Assembly: GCF_005144885.1 (NCBI RefSeq) | Contig: NZ_CP039690.1 | Span: forward strand, 6,932,873-6,996,872 | Direction: 5' to 3' | DNA: 64,000 bases | Source of the DNA: Phreatobacter stygius | Lineage (GTDB): Bacteria > Pseudomonadota > Alphaproteobacteria > Rhizobiales > Phreatobacteraceae | Shown here: positions 8,657 to 16,941 of the stretch, piece by piece | How positions within the stretch are numbered: the first letter of the stretch is position 1 | How the letters are laid out: every line of letters begins with the position of its first letter | Notes under the pieces: generated by a model | Database searches by the model: none | What the model saw: the letters and a program-made list of their open reading frames with translations, nothing else | What the model was told of the DNA's origin: nothing | Program-made: the position numbers and the translations under genes

Positions 8657-10080
8657 GCCGCATATCCCATGATGGCCTTGACCTCGAGGAACTCGTTGAG
8701 GCCCCACGCCCCCCACTCACGCCCGTTGCCGGACTGCTTGTAGCCGCCGAACGGCGCGCGCCGGTCGATCGGCGGATAGTTGATGTGGACATTTCCGGCC
8801 CGGATGCGCCGTGCCACGCGCCGCGCCCGCGCGAGGTCCGCCCCTTGCACATAGGCCGACAGGCCATAGGGCGTGTCGTTGGCAATGGCGACGGCCTCGT
8901 CCTCGCTGCCATAAGGCATGATCACCAGGACCGGTCCGAAGATCTCCTCGCGCGCGATCGCCATGTTCGGACGCACGTTGCCGAAGATCGTCGGCCGCAC
9001 GAAATAGCCGCGGTCGAGGCCTTCGGGCCGGCCGGGGCCGCCGGTGATCAGCGTGGCGCCTTCGGCGATCCCGGTTTTGATGAGCCGCTGGACTTTGTCG
9101 AATTGGGCGGCGTTGACCAGCGGCCCGAGAACCGTGCCCTCGACATCCGGCAAGCCGACCTTGTAGGTCGCCGCTGCGGCCCGCGCATGGCTGGCGATCT
9201 CGTCATGCCTGTCGGCCGGCACCAGCAAGCGGGTGGCGGCGCTGCAGGACTGACCGGAATTGCTGAAGCAGCGCGCGACGCCCAAGTCGGTGCACCGTTT
9301 GAATTCCGCATCCGGCAGGAAAATGTTCGGCGATTTGCCTCCGAGTTCCTGGGCCACACGCTTTACCGTATCGGCGGCGGCCTTGGCGACCTGTATGCCG
9401 GCCCGCGTCGACCCGGTGATCGACACCATGTCGACTTCAGGGTGGGCCGCCAGCGCGGCTCCGACACCGGGGCCATCGCCGTTGACCAGATTGAAGACCC
9501 CGGCCGGCACCCCGGCCTCGTGGAAAATTTCCGCCATGATGATCGCGCTCAAGGGTGCGATCTCGCTCGGCTTCAGAACCATCGTGCACCCCGCCGCAAG
9601 CGCCGGCGCGACCTTGCAGATGACCTGATTGATCGGCCAGTTCCACGGGGTGATGAGCGCGCAGACACCGATCGGCTCCTTGGCGACCAGGGTTCGCCCT
9701 TGCTGCTCGTCGAACTGGAAGCTCTCGAGGACCCGGATCATCTCGTTGATGTGGTTCGGCCCGCTGGCCACCTGCGCGCTCATCGCGAAAGCCAGGGGCG
9801 CGCCCATTTCCATCGAGACGATGCGGGCCAGTTCGTCCCGGCGCGCGTCGAAACCGGCGAGGATCCGGCGCAACAGCGCGATGCGGGCGGCAACCGTCGT
9901 GTCCGAGAAACCGTCGAAGGCCCGCCGCGCGGCCGCGACCGCGCGGTCGACATCGGCAGAGCTGCCGATCGACACGTCCGCGAAGGCGAGTTCGGTGGAC
10001 GGGTTTACGACTGGAATCCGCCGCGGCTCGGCCGGTTCGATCCACCGGCCATCGATATAGAACAGTGTCGCATTTTGCAT
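8653..10080 (-). CDS. NAD(P)-dependent aldehyde dehydrogenase
   Basis: 475-residue member of the aldehyde dehydrogenase superfamily, oxidising an aldehyde to a carboxylate. The cofactor-binding Rossmann region contains ITPWNWPINQ, KPSEIAPLS and SITGSTRAG. The catalytic general-base Glu is in AQELGGKSPN and the nucleophilic Cys in NSGQSCSAATRL. The C-terminal FGGYKQSGNGREWG motif is typical. It lies 154 bases downstream of the M19 gene and overlaps the amidohydrolase. Family resemblance is to broad aldehyde and semialdehyde dehydrogenases; the substrate is inferred only from context. Confidence 0.93.
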   Translation of the reverse strand: MQNATLFYIDGRWIEPAEPRRIPVVNPSTELAFADVSIGSSADVDRAVAAARRAFDGFSDTTVAARIALLRRILAGFDARRDELARIVSMEMGAPLAFAMSAQVASGPNHINEMIRVLESFQFDEQQGRTLVAKEPIGVCALITPWNWPINQVICKVAPALAAGCTMVLKPSEIAPLSAIIMAEIFHEAGVPAGVFNLVNGDGPGVGAALAAHPEVDMVSITGSTRAGIQVAKAAADTVKRVAQELGGKSPNIFLPDAEFKRCTDLGVARCFSNSGQSCSAATRLLVPADRHDEIASHARAAAATYKVGLPDVEGTVLGPLVNAAQFDKVQRLIKTGIAEGATLITGGPGRPEGLDRGYFVRPTIFGNVRPNMAIAREEIFGPVLVIMPYGSEDEAVAIANDTPYGLSAYVQGADLARARRVARRIRAGNVHINYPPIDRRAPFGGYKQSGNGREWGAWGLNEFLEVKAIMGYAA

Positions 10081-10234
10081 GGTGAAGGCTCGTGCCTCGG
10101 CAATTGAGTTCAGGGGGAGCGTCGGGCGCCGGCCCGGCCGGGGATCAATGGCGGCATCAATGGCGGATCAATTGCGCGATCAACCTGGTCATGGCCGCGG
10201 GCCGGGCGACGAACGACGCCCAATTCCGGTGGCA

Positions 10235-11266
10235 TCAGGACAGAGCAAGCACGGGATCGGCCTGAACGAACTCCGCCTTGGCCGGCACGGCGGACCGGCC
10301 CGAAGCGAACACTTCGGAATAAAGCCGCAGCCAATTGCCGCTCGTGATCTTTTCGACCTCGTCGGGCGCAAACCCGACCACGCGCAATCCACCGGGGAGA
10401 AGGCCGAGATGACAGACTTCGGTGAACCAGGATGGCGGTGGTGCCTTGCCGGGCCTGGCTGCCGATCCGGCCCCGAAGTCGACGCTTCTTGTCCAGCGCC
10501 CCATGCGCATCCAGTCATAGTCCGGCTTGGTGAAATTGTGGCTGCGATCCGTACCGATCGCCACGTGATCGATGCCGATGATGTCGACCGTCTTGGCGAC
10601 CATCTCGCACCAGGACCGGAGCGAGCTTGAATAGTGATCGCCGGTAATATTGCGGTAGGTCGCGCAACCCAGCACTCCGCCACGCTCGGCCAGCGCCTTC
10701 AGCACATCATCGGTCTTGTTGCGCTTGTGCTGAAAGAGGCTGTCGGGATTGGCATGGGTGACGGCAACCGGCTTCTGCGAGCATTCGATGGCGTCCAGCG
10801 TTGTCCGATTGCCGACATGCGAGAGGTCGACCAGGATGCCGGCACGATTCATCTCCAGGATGACCTCCCGGCCAAAGCGCGCCAGGCCGGCATCGTTGGG
10901 CTCATAACAGCTGCCGCCCAGTTCATTCTGGTTGTTGTAGGTGAGCTGGATCACCCGCACGCCGAGTTCCGCGAAAATCTCGACAAAGCGGATGCGGCCT
11001 TCGAGCAGGTTGGAATTCTGATAGCCGAGCACGATCGCAGTCCGGCCAGCCGCCGCGGTCGCCACGATCTCCTCGGCCGTCGTCGCAATGGCGACCAGAT
11101 CGGAATTGGCGGCCACCAGATCGCGCCAGCGGGCAAGCGCATCGAGGGATTCGACGGTTCCCTCCCAGAATCCGCAGGTCACCGTCACGGCGCCGACATC
11201 GGCCCGGCGCAGCTCGGCAAATACCTCTCGGGTGAAATGTCCGCATTGGAGGCCATCGATCAACAT
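10235..11266 (-). CDS. M19 (renal dipeptidase)-family homologue with degenerate metal site
   Basis: 343-residue member of the zinc dipeptidase M19 fold. By eye alignment with human DPEP1, the N-terminal HND metal motif is replaced (IDGLQCG) and the bridging Glu of GVEGG is replaced by Gln (LGYQNSN). The second-site histidines (VDLSHVG and VTHANP), the substrate-binding Arg (KRNKTDD) and the catalytic Asp region (IAIGTD-like, here VAIGTDRSH) remain. Dipeptidase activity is therefore uncertain; it could be mononuclear, act on another bond, or be noncatalytic. Similar DGLQ-type homologues occur in other proteobacterial catabolic operons (recollection, not checked). It follows the LacI gene by 22 bases. 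Confidence 0.85.
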   Translation of the reverse strand: MLIDGLQCGHFTREVFAELRRADVGAVTVTCGFWEGTVESLDALARWRDLVAANSDLVAIATTAEEIVATAAAGRTAIVLGYQNSNLLEGRIRFVEIFAELGVRVIQLTYNNQNELGGSCYEPNDAGLARFGREVILEMNRAGILVDLSHVGNRTTLDAIECSQKPVAVTHANPDSLFQHKRNKTDDVLKALAERGGVLGCATYRNITGDHYSSSLRSWCEMVAKTVDIIGIDHVAIGTDRSHNFTKPDYDWMRMGRWTRSVDFGAGSAARPGKAPPPSWFTEVCHLGLLPGGLRVVGFAPDEVEKITSGNWLRLYSEVFASGRSAVPAKAEFVQADPVLALS

Positions 11267-11288
11267 GGCTTGGCTCCCTTTCTAAAAC

Positions 11289-12296
11289 TCACGCCGATTG
11301 GCGCACGATGAGTTGGGTAGGAATGACGCGGCACGCGGGCAAAGCCGCTCCATTGTCGCCGGCACTGAAAGTCTGTCCGACGGCGCGGGCGATGGCTTCA
11401 GTATCGAGTGCGACGCTGGTCAAGGATGGCCGGCAATAGACACCCCATTCGAGATTGCCAAAGCCGGAGAAGGCGACATCGCCGGGCACCGACAGGCCAT
11501 GGTCGGCGACCGCCGCCATCGCGCCGATGGCGAGTTCGTCACTCGCCGCGACCACGGAACGAAACCGCAATCCATCCGCCAGGGCCTTGCCGGTGACGCG
11601 GTAGCCGGCATCGGCGCGATAGCCGTGGGAGATGTCCCAAACGAGCGTCGGATCCGGCGCCTGCCCTTGCTCCGCAAGCCCCTTGCGGTAGCCCTCGAAA
11701 CGCGCGCGGCCGATCGCCGATGTCGCGATACGGCCGATGAAGGCGACCGGTCCCCGGTTCCGGCCGCAGAGGTGGCGGACGGCGGCGGCGGCCCCGCCGA
11801 CATTGTCATGAACGATGGAGCGAAGACCGAAATCGCTCAGGTCCTGACTGACCGACAGGACGTCGACCCCGGCAGCCGTCGCCGCTTCGACCACCGGTCC
11901 GATCCGCGCCATGTCCATGACATGCGGCGACGACAACAAGACGCCGCGCAAGCCGAGCGACGGCGCGCGTTCGAGCAAGTGATGCAACCGGTCTTCGCGG
12001 TGGCCGAGATTGAACAGCAGGAGGTCGAGGCCGATCGATTCGAGCTCGGCCTGGACATCACGCGCCAGCGCCGCATAGACGCCCTGCTCGATGTCGCCGG
12101 TGACCAGCGCGACACCCCGTCCCCGGCCGCTGCGAAGGCTGCGCGCCATCTCGTTCGGTTGATAGCCAAGCTGCTCGACCGCCTCGAGAACACGGGCACG
12201 CGTCTCGGCCGTGACCGGCAGCGAGCCTCGCAGAACGCGCGACACCGTGGCGGTGGACACGCCGGCATGTTTGGCGACGGCAAGGACGCTCGTCAT
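11289..12296 (-). CDS. LacI-family transcriptional regulator
   Basis: 335-residue LacI/GalR repressor. The N-terminal helix-turn-helix is classic (VAKHAGVSTATVSRVLRG, then the hinge helix NEMARSLRSGRG), followed by a periplasmic-binding-protein-like effector domain from about residue 60. Its ATG overlaps the stop of the FAD oxidoreductase (ATGA), so it is embedded in the operon it probably controls. The effector is unknown. The inverted repeat at 16689-16720 straddling the operon promoter is a candidate operator, although its wide spacing is not the compact LacI-type palindrome. Confidence 0.95.
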   Translation of the reverse strand: MTSVLAVAKHAGVSTATVSRVLRGSLPVTAETRARVLEAVEQLGYQPNEMARSLRSGRGRGVALVTGDIEQGVYAALARDVQAELESIGLDLLLFNLGHREDRLHHLLERAPSLGLRGVLLSSPHVMDMARIGPVVEAATAAGVDVLSVSQDLSDFGLRSIVHDNVGGAAAAVRHLCGRNRGPVAFIGRIATSAIGRARFEGYRKGLAEQGQAPDPTLVWDISHGYRADAGYRVTGKALADGLRFRSVVAASDELAIGAMAAVADHGLSVPGDVAFSGFGNLEWGVYCRPSLTSVALDTEAIARAVGQTFSAGDNGAALPACRVIPTQLIVRQSA

Positions 12297-13971
12297 GGGC
12301 AGCTCACCGCCGCCGCAACCGCCTGCGAGGCACCGGTGGCCCGGCCTTGCCTCAGGTCGGACAGCACGGCCTGGCTGGTATTGTGGCCCGACACCCCGGA
12401 AATGTAATTGCCGGGCCAGGTTCCGTTGCCGCTGAGATAGAGCCCCTGGGTCGGCGTCCGATAGGCGTGCAGGCCCGGCATCGGCCGCATCCAGAACATG
12501 TTCGGCGGCAGCGTATCGCCGTGGGTGATATTGGCCTCGACCAGGCCGAACTGGCTTTCGAACTGGGTCGGATCAATGACGCGGTAGTCGTTGATCAGGC
12601 CGGGCAGCGACGGCATGTATTCCGCGAGCTTGGCGATGGCACGCCTGGCGAAGACATCGCGCTGCTCGGCCCAGGTGCCCTCGCGCAGGTGATAGGGCGC
12701 ATTGCCGACATTCATGCTCAACACATGTTTGCCCGGCGGGGCGAGCTCCGGCGAGGTCATCGAGGGGCAAAGGCCCCAGATGACCGGCTTGTGCGACAGC
12801 CGGCCGAGCAGCATGTCGGAATGCCCTTCCTCGATATAATCGACCGTCGGGGCGATGCGGAACTGCGCGCAGGCCAGCATCGCGGCCTCCGCGTCCGAGG
12901 CCGCAGCCGCGAAACGCGGCATCCCGTCGAGCGCCAGCACCACTTTGAAGGCCCGGCCGCGCATGGTCTTGCGCTGCATCTTGGGTTTGAGTTCGCCCCA
13001 GTGATCGGCATCGTCGAGCAGCGACACCACTGTCGTGCGCGGGTTGATCGCCGAAATGACGATCGGCGCCTCGTATTCGTCACCGTCGCACGTCACGACG
13101 CCGACGACGCGTTCCCCCGCGTCTTGATCGTGGCGACGCCGACGCCGGTTTTCACCGCCCCGCCATGGGCCAGGACACTGGCGCGCAGCGCGTCGATGAT
13201 CGCGCCCAGGCCGCCAACCGGCAGCCCCGTGGAGCCGCGCAGCGGAATCAGCCGCGGATCCTGCGCGCCGCCCGCCTTGAGCGAGGCGAGCGAGAGCGGC
13301 CGCATCATCAGGTTGAACGGCGTGCCCGGCGTCGAGGGGCTGGCCTGGCCGCCGACCACCGCGAGCGGCGCGATGAGCGCCTGTGTCTCCTGGGCCAGTT
13401 CGAATTCCTGCATGAGGTCGCGGACATTGCCGAAGAAGATCCGGCTGAACGCCTCCTGGTCCTCCAGACGGGTCAGATTGCGCACCAGGTGGTGCAGCGA
13501 CGGCGGCGGCTCGAAGATCGAAATGCCCAGGCGGTCGGCGAACTTTTGCAGATAGGCGAAGAAGGCATCGTAACGGGCGGCCTCGCCGGGGGCGAAAGCC
13601 TCGATCTGCGCCTGGTTGCGAGCGGGATTGCGCCAGCCGACATAGAGCCTGTCATGGGCGAGCGGCTGCACCAGGGTCGGATCGGGCCGCACGAACGTGA
13701 GACCGTAGTGCTCGAGTTCGAGGTCGCGCACGATCTTGGGCTCGAGCGAGCCCGGCGAATTGGCGATCGACGAGAAATAGCCGGGCATGAACTCGACGGT
13801 GGCACCGGGGCCGCCGAGCATCGGGCGGGATTCGAGAACCAGTGTCTTCAGGCCGGCGCGGCCGAGATAGGCGGCGGCGACCAGACCGTTATGGCCGCCG
13901 CCGATGATGATCGCGTCATGGCGTCCGCTGGAACGCGGCCGGGACGCCGGCAGGCTCAAGAGACCGGTCAC
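12293..13971 (-). pseudogene. FAD-dependent phytoene-dehydrogenase-like oxidoreductase, frameshifted
   Basis: Two adjacent frames together encode one flavoprotein. The upstream part (13971-13093) has the dinucleotide-binding motif AIIIGGGHNGLVAAAYLG and LESRPMLGGPGA. The downstream part (to 12293) has the C-terminal FAD-binding end GLYLSGNGTWPGNYISG. Reading must shift by -1 at a run of five C on the + strand (13114-13118). One extra base in that run would give TRGERVVGVVTCDGDEYE and a continuous protein of about 559 residues, a normal length. The GTG start at 13971 overlaps the binding-protein stop; a TTG a few codons later is an alternative. Either a real inactivating deletion or a homopolymer sequencing error. 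No canonical slippery heptamer is present. Confidence 0.85.
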
Positions 13972-14978
13972 TGGGGCACGAAATCGTTGGTGTAATACTG
14001 CGCCGCCTGGACGTCCGCCGGCAGTTCGCCGACCGCCTGAAGCGTCCTGACCAACTGGTTCCATTCAGCCTCGGACATGCGCCCCCAGCCCGGGTCCGTG
14101 GGCGCGGTCGAGAGCGCCATCAGTCCTTTGAAGTAGTCGACGCAACGCTCGACGGTGCCGGCGAGATGGACCTTGGTCCTGATCAGCTCGCAGGCCGCCT
14201 GGGGGTCACGGGCTGCCTCGACGAAGCCGCGCCTGCTGGCGGCGAGAAACTGGCGTACGAGTTCGGGATTGCGGCCCAGGAACGCGGTGTTGGCGGCGAA
14301 GCCGAAGCCCAGCAGCGGCACGCCGGCATCGGCGAGTTGCAGCGTCTCGGGCTGCTGACCGGTCGCGCGGACATAGGCGTCAAAGGCCGGGCTGTCGCCA
14401 CTCACCACATCGATGCTGCCGCCGAACAGGGCGGTCGTCTTGGCATTGGAGTCGAGCGAGACGACGTTCAGATCGGTCGGGCCCATGCCGTTGGCGCGCA
14501 TGAAGATCCTCAGGCTGAGCGCGTCGGAGCCGCCCGGCGTGCTGCCGATCTTCAAGCCGCGCAGCGATCGCGGCCCATCGAGCTTCACCCTGCCGCGGAT
14601 GCCGATGAAGGCTGCTGCCGTCCGGTGCTGATACAGGCCGATGATCCTGATGCTGCCGCCACGGCCGATCATCTGGGTCGCGTTGGTGATGTTCAGATGG
14701 GCGATGTCGAAACCGCCCTGCGACAGCAGCAGCGCCGTTGTCGCCGAGCCACGGCCCTGTTCGAGGCTGACCGCGAGCCCGGCCTCCCTGTAGAAACCCC
14801 GCTCCTCGGCGATCAGGAACGGCGCGTGATAGGGCAGCCAGGCCCAGTCGAGCAGCACCTTCACCCGCGCCTGCGCCGCTGCCGGAACGGTGGCGGCGCC
14901 CAAGAGGCCCAGGGCGACCAGGCTCGCCGAAAGGACGGCGCGCAGACGGGCGCGCGAAACCGAAACACGTTCGACCAC
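13968..14978 (-). CDS. ABC transporter substrate-binding protein, NMT1/THI5-SsuA type
   Basis: 336-residue periplasmic binding protein with an N-terminal signal peptide (hydrophobic ALSASLVALGLLGAATVPAA, cleavage near AAAQA). The fold contains LLDWAWLPYHAPFLIAEERG, characteristic of NMT1/SsuA/ThiY-like receptors for thiamine precursors, sulfonates, nitrate and aromatic acids. The GTG start at 14978 is preceded by a GGAG element about 6 bases away. It is the third gene of the importer set after ATPase and permease. The ligand cannot be deduced from sequence; the neighbouring catabolic genes argue for a carboxylated organic compound rather than a vitamin. Confidence 0.92.
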   Translation of the reverse strand: MVERVSVSRARLRAVLSASLVALGLLGAATVPAAAQARVKVLLDWAWLPYHAPFLIAEERGFYREAGLAVSLEQGRGSATTALLLSQGGFDIAHLNITNATQMIGRGGSIRIIGLYQHRTAAAFIGIRGRVKLDGPRSLRGLKIGSTPGGSDALSLRIFMRANGMGPTDLNVVSLDSNAKTTALFGGSIDVVSGDSPAFDAYVRATGQQPETLQLADAGVPLLGFGFAANTAFLGRNPELVRQFLAASRRGFVEAARDPQAACELIRTKVHLAGTVERCVDYFKGLMALSTAPTDPGWGRMSEAEWNQLVRTLQAVGELPADVQAAQYYTNDFVPQ

Positions 14979-14994
14979 ACAACTCTCCTCAGGT

Positions 14995-15852
14995 TCAGAT
15001 GGTGGCGGGGCGCAGCAGCGCCGCGTCGCGCTGGCTCGGATGCCACGGCAGGACCAGACGTTCGCCCCATTCCGCCAGACGCCACAACAGGACGCCGAAG
15101 ACCGAGAACACCGTCACCGCGGCAAAGGCGAGCGGCGTGTCCATGTCGCCGACGGCCCGGATCAAGAGATGGCCGAGGCCCTTGTTGGATGCCACGAACT
15201 CGCCGATCACGGCGCCGACCGGCGCCAGTGTCACGGCCAGCTTGATGCCGGCACAGATGCTCGGCAGCGCGTTCGGAAACTGGATCTTGCGCAGCGTCTG
15301 CGCGCGTGTCGCCCCCATGGCACGCACCATGGTCAACTGCTCCGGGTCGGCTGACTTCAGCCCGGACACCGTGTTGACGATGACCGGGAAGAAGGTGAAC
15401 GCCACGACGAAGAACACTTCGCTCTGCAGTCCGAACCCGAACCAGACGAGGAACAAGGGCGCGATGACCACCTTGGGAACCGCATGGGCGATCACCAGCC
15501 AAGGCGTCAGCATCCGGTCGACCAGCCGCGAGGAGCTGATCGCCGCCCCCGCAGCGAGCCCCAGGACGACGGCCATGACCAGGCCCAGCGCGGCGGCAAA
15601 TGTCGTGATCGCCAACTGGCTCAACAGATAGGACCAGTATTGCACGATGGCGGCGACCACCACCGACGGCGCCGGCAGGATGAAGACCGGCACCTTGAAG
15701 ACCCGCACCAGCCCCTCCCACAGCGCCAGCCCCAGCGCGCCGCTGATCAGCGGCCAGAGCACGCCGGCGACCAGGTTGGCGAGACTGCGAAACATCGCCG
15801 CGCCGCGCGGCTCGACGTCATTGCCGGCGTCCGTCTCCATCACCGCGCTCAT
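14995..15852 (-). CDS. ABC transporter permease, SsuC/TauC type
   Basis: 285-residue inner-membrane subunit of the binding-protein-dependent transport family. About six hydrophobic segments are visible, with the cytoplasmic ATPase-contact loop region MVRAMGATRAQTLRKIQFPN matching the EAA motif. Its ATG overlaps the ATPase stop (ATGA), and its stop is 16 bases from the binding-protein start, so the three form one importer. Typical family length. Confidence 0.94.
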   Translation of the reverse strand: MSAVMETDAGNDVEPRGAAMFRSLANLVAGVLWPLISGALGLALWEGLVRVFKVPVFILPAPSVVVAAIVQYWSYLLSQLAITTFAAALGLVMAVVLGLAAGAAISSSRLVDRMLTPWLVIAHAVPKVVIAPLFLVWFGFGLQSEVFFVVAFTFFPVIVNTVSGLKSADPEQLTMVRAMGATRAQTLRKIQFPNALPSICAGIKLAVTLAPVGAVIGEFVASNKGLGHLLIRAVGDMDTPLAFAAVTVFSVFGVLLWRLAEWGERLVLPWHPSQRDAALLRPATI

Positions 15853-16661
15853 CCGACCAGAACTCCGACTTTCTCGAATTGCTCGCGAATGCGGCGGCCA
15901 ATGGCCGAGAACTCGCTGGTTTCACGAAGGGCGAGCCGCCGAGGGCGCTCGAACGGAATGGCAATGTCGTCGATGATCGCTCCCGGCCGGCCCGACATGA
16001 CGAGCACCCGGTCGGCGCAGAAAATGGCCTCCGGGATGCTGTGGGTGATCAACAGCGTCATGACGCTTCGGGTCGCCTGCACCCGCTGCAGCAGCACGTT
16101 CATCTGATCGCGCGTCAGGGCATCGAGTGCGCTGAACGGCTCATCGAGAAACAGCATGGTGGGGTTGGTGAGCAAGGCCCGGGCAATCGCCACGCGCTGA
16201 CGCATCCCGCCCGAAAGCTGCCAGGGATAGGAGCCGGCGAAGTCGGCGACGCCGAACTCTTCCAGCAGCGCCCTGGCCCGCGGCTCCATTCCGCTCAGTC
16301 CCTTGATCTCGGCGGGCAGCAGCACGTTGTCGAGGACGTTGCGCCACTCGAGCAGCAGGTCGCGCTGAAAGACGATGCCGACATCGTTCACCGGCCCCTT
16401 GACGGCCTTGTCGCCGAAACGGATCTCGCCGCGGCTCGGCATGTCCAGTCCGGCGATCAGCCGCAGAAGGGTGCTTTTGCCACAGCCGCTCGGCCCGACG
16501 ATGCTGACGGCCTCGCCCGACCGCAGCTCGGCGCTCAACGGCGCAATCGCGCGCACGCCCCCGGCACCGCCATACATTTTCTCGATCCGATCGAGGACGA
16601 TCGACCGCCCCTCGGCCTTCCGGCCAATGCCCGCGTCGCCAATCTGTGCTGTCACAGCCAT
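15849..16661 (-). CDS. ABC transporter ATP-binding protein, SsuB/TauB type
   Basis: 270-residue nucleotide-binding subunit. Walker A GPSGCGKST, Q-loop FQRDLLLEWRN, ABC signature LSGGMRQR, Walker B MLFLDEPFSALD and switch histidine LITHS are all intact. The sequence GIVFQRDLLLEWRNVLDNV is typical of the nitrate/sulfonate/taurine importer branch. It is the first gene of the accessory operon, downstream of the promoter/inverted-repeat region at 16689-16731. Confidence 0.95.
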   Translation of the reverse strand: MAVTAQIGDAGIGRKAEGRSIVLDRIEKMYGGAGGVRAIAPLSAELRSGEAVSIVGPSGCGKSTLLRLIAGLDMPSRGEIRFGDKAVKGPVNDVGIVFQRDLLLEWRNVLDNVLLPAEIKGLSGMEPRARALLEEFGVADFAGSYPWQLSGGMRQRVAIARALLTNPTMLFLDEPFSALDALTRDQMNVLLQRVQATRSVMTLLITHSIPEAIFCADRVLVMSGRPGAIIDDIAIPFERPRRLALRETSEFSAIGRRIREQFEKVGVLVG

Positions 16662-16688
16662 GCAGCTTGAACCCCGACTTCAGCGAAA

Positions 16689-16720
16689 AATGAAGCATGA
16701 CAACGATTACATGCGTCATT
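16689..16720. promoter_or_regulatory. Inverted repeat, candidate operator of the accessory operon
   Basis: Arms AATGAAGCATG (16689-16699) and CATGCGTCATT (16710-16720) are complementary at 10 of 11 positions with a 10-base spacer, giving about two helical turns between arm centres. It lies 28-59 bases upstream of the ABC ATPase start and encloses the proposed -10 element, where a repressor would block transcription. The binding protein could be the operon's LacI regulator or another dimeric factor. Confidence 0.45.
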
Positions 16721-16731
16721 TTGCCCGTCAA
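16704..16731 (-). promoter_or_regulatory. Candidate promoter of the accessory operon
   Basis: Reading the minus strand, TTGACG (16731-16726) is followed after 16 bases by TAATCG (16709-16704). The start point would be near 16697, leaving a leader of about 36 bases before the ATPase ATG. The -10 lies in the spacer of the inverted repeat 16689-16720. Confidence 0.4.
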
Positions 16732-16941
16732 GGCTCGATTTTCGGATATCTGGGACCGGCTTGTCGCAGGCCCGCCGGTATCATGCAGCCGTCGCAACGA
16801 CTGGCTGAACAATCCGCGATCTGCCGGATATCCCGTGCCTCCCCGCCGGTTCCGCCGAGGCCGGCGCGATCAAGCGCTGAGCAGCCCGGCGCGCTGCCGC
16901 CTTGTCATGGCCCTGTTGCTTGGCCATGACAGGCCGCAGCC

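Noticed and set aside
7637-8743. 368-codon + frame over the amidohydrolase
   Set aside because: The minus strand carries the metal-binding amidohydrolase motifs; the + translation has none.
13100-13130. Programmed ribosomal frameshift in the FAD oxidoreductase
   Set aside because: The direction (-1) would fit, but codons CGG GGG AAC do not form a slippery heptamer and no downstream pseudoknot is evident. A single-base deletion or sequencing error is simpler.
16662-16941. TPP riboswitch upstream of the NMT1/THI5-type ABC operon
   Set aside because: No CTGAGA or ACC.TGATCTGG core elements are present on the minus strand; a promoter/operator arrangement explains the region better.
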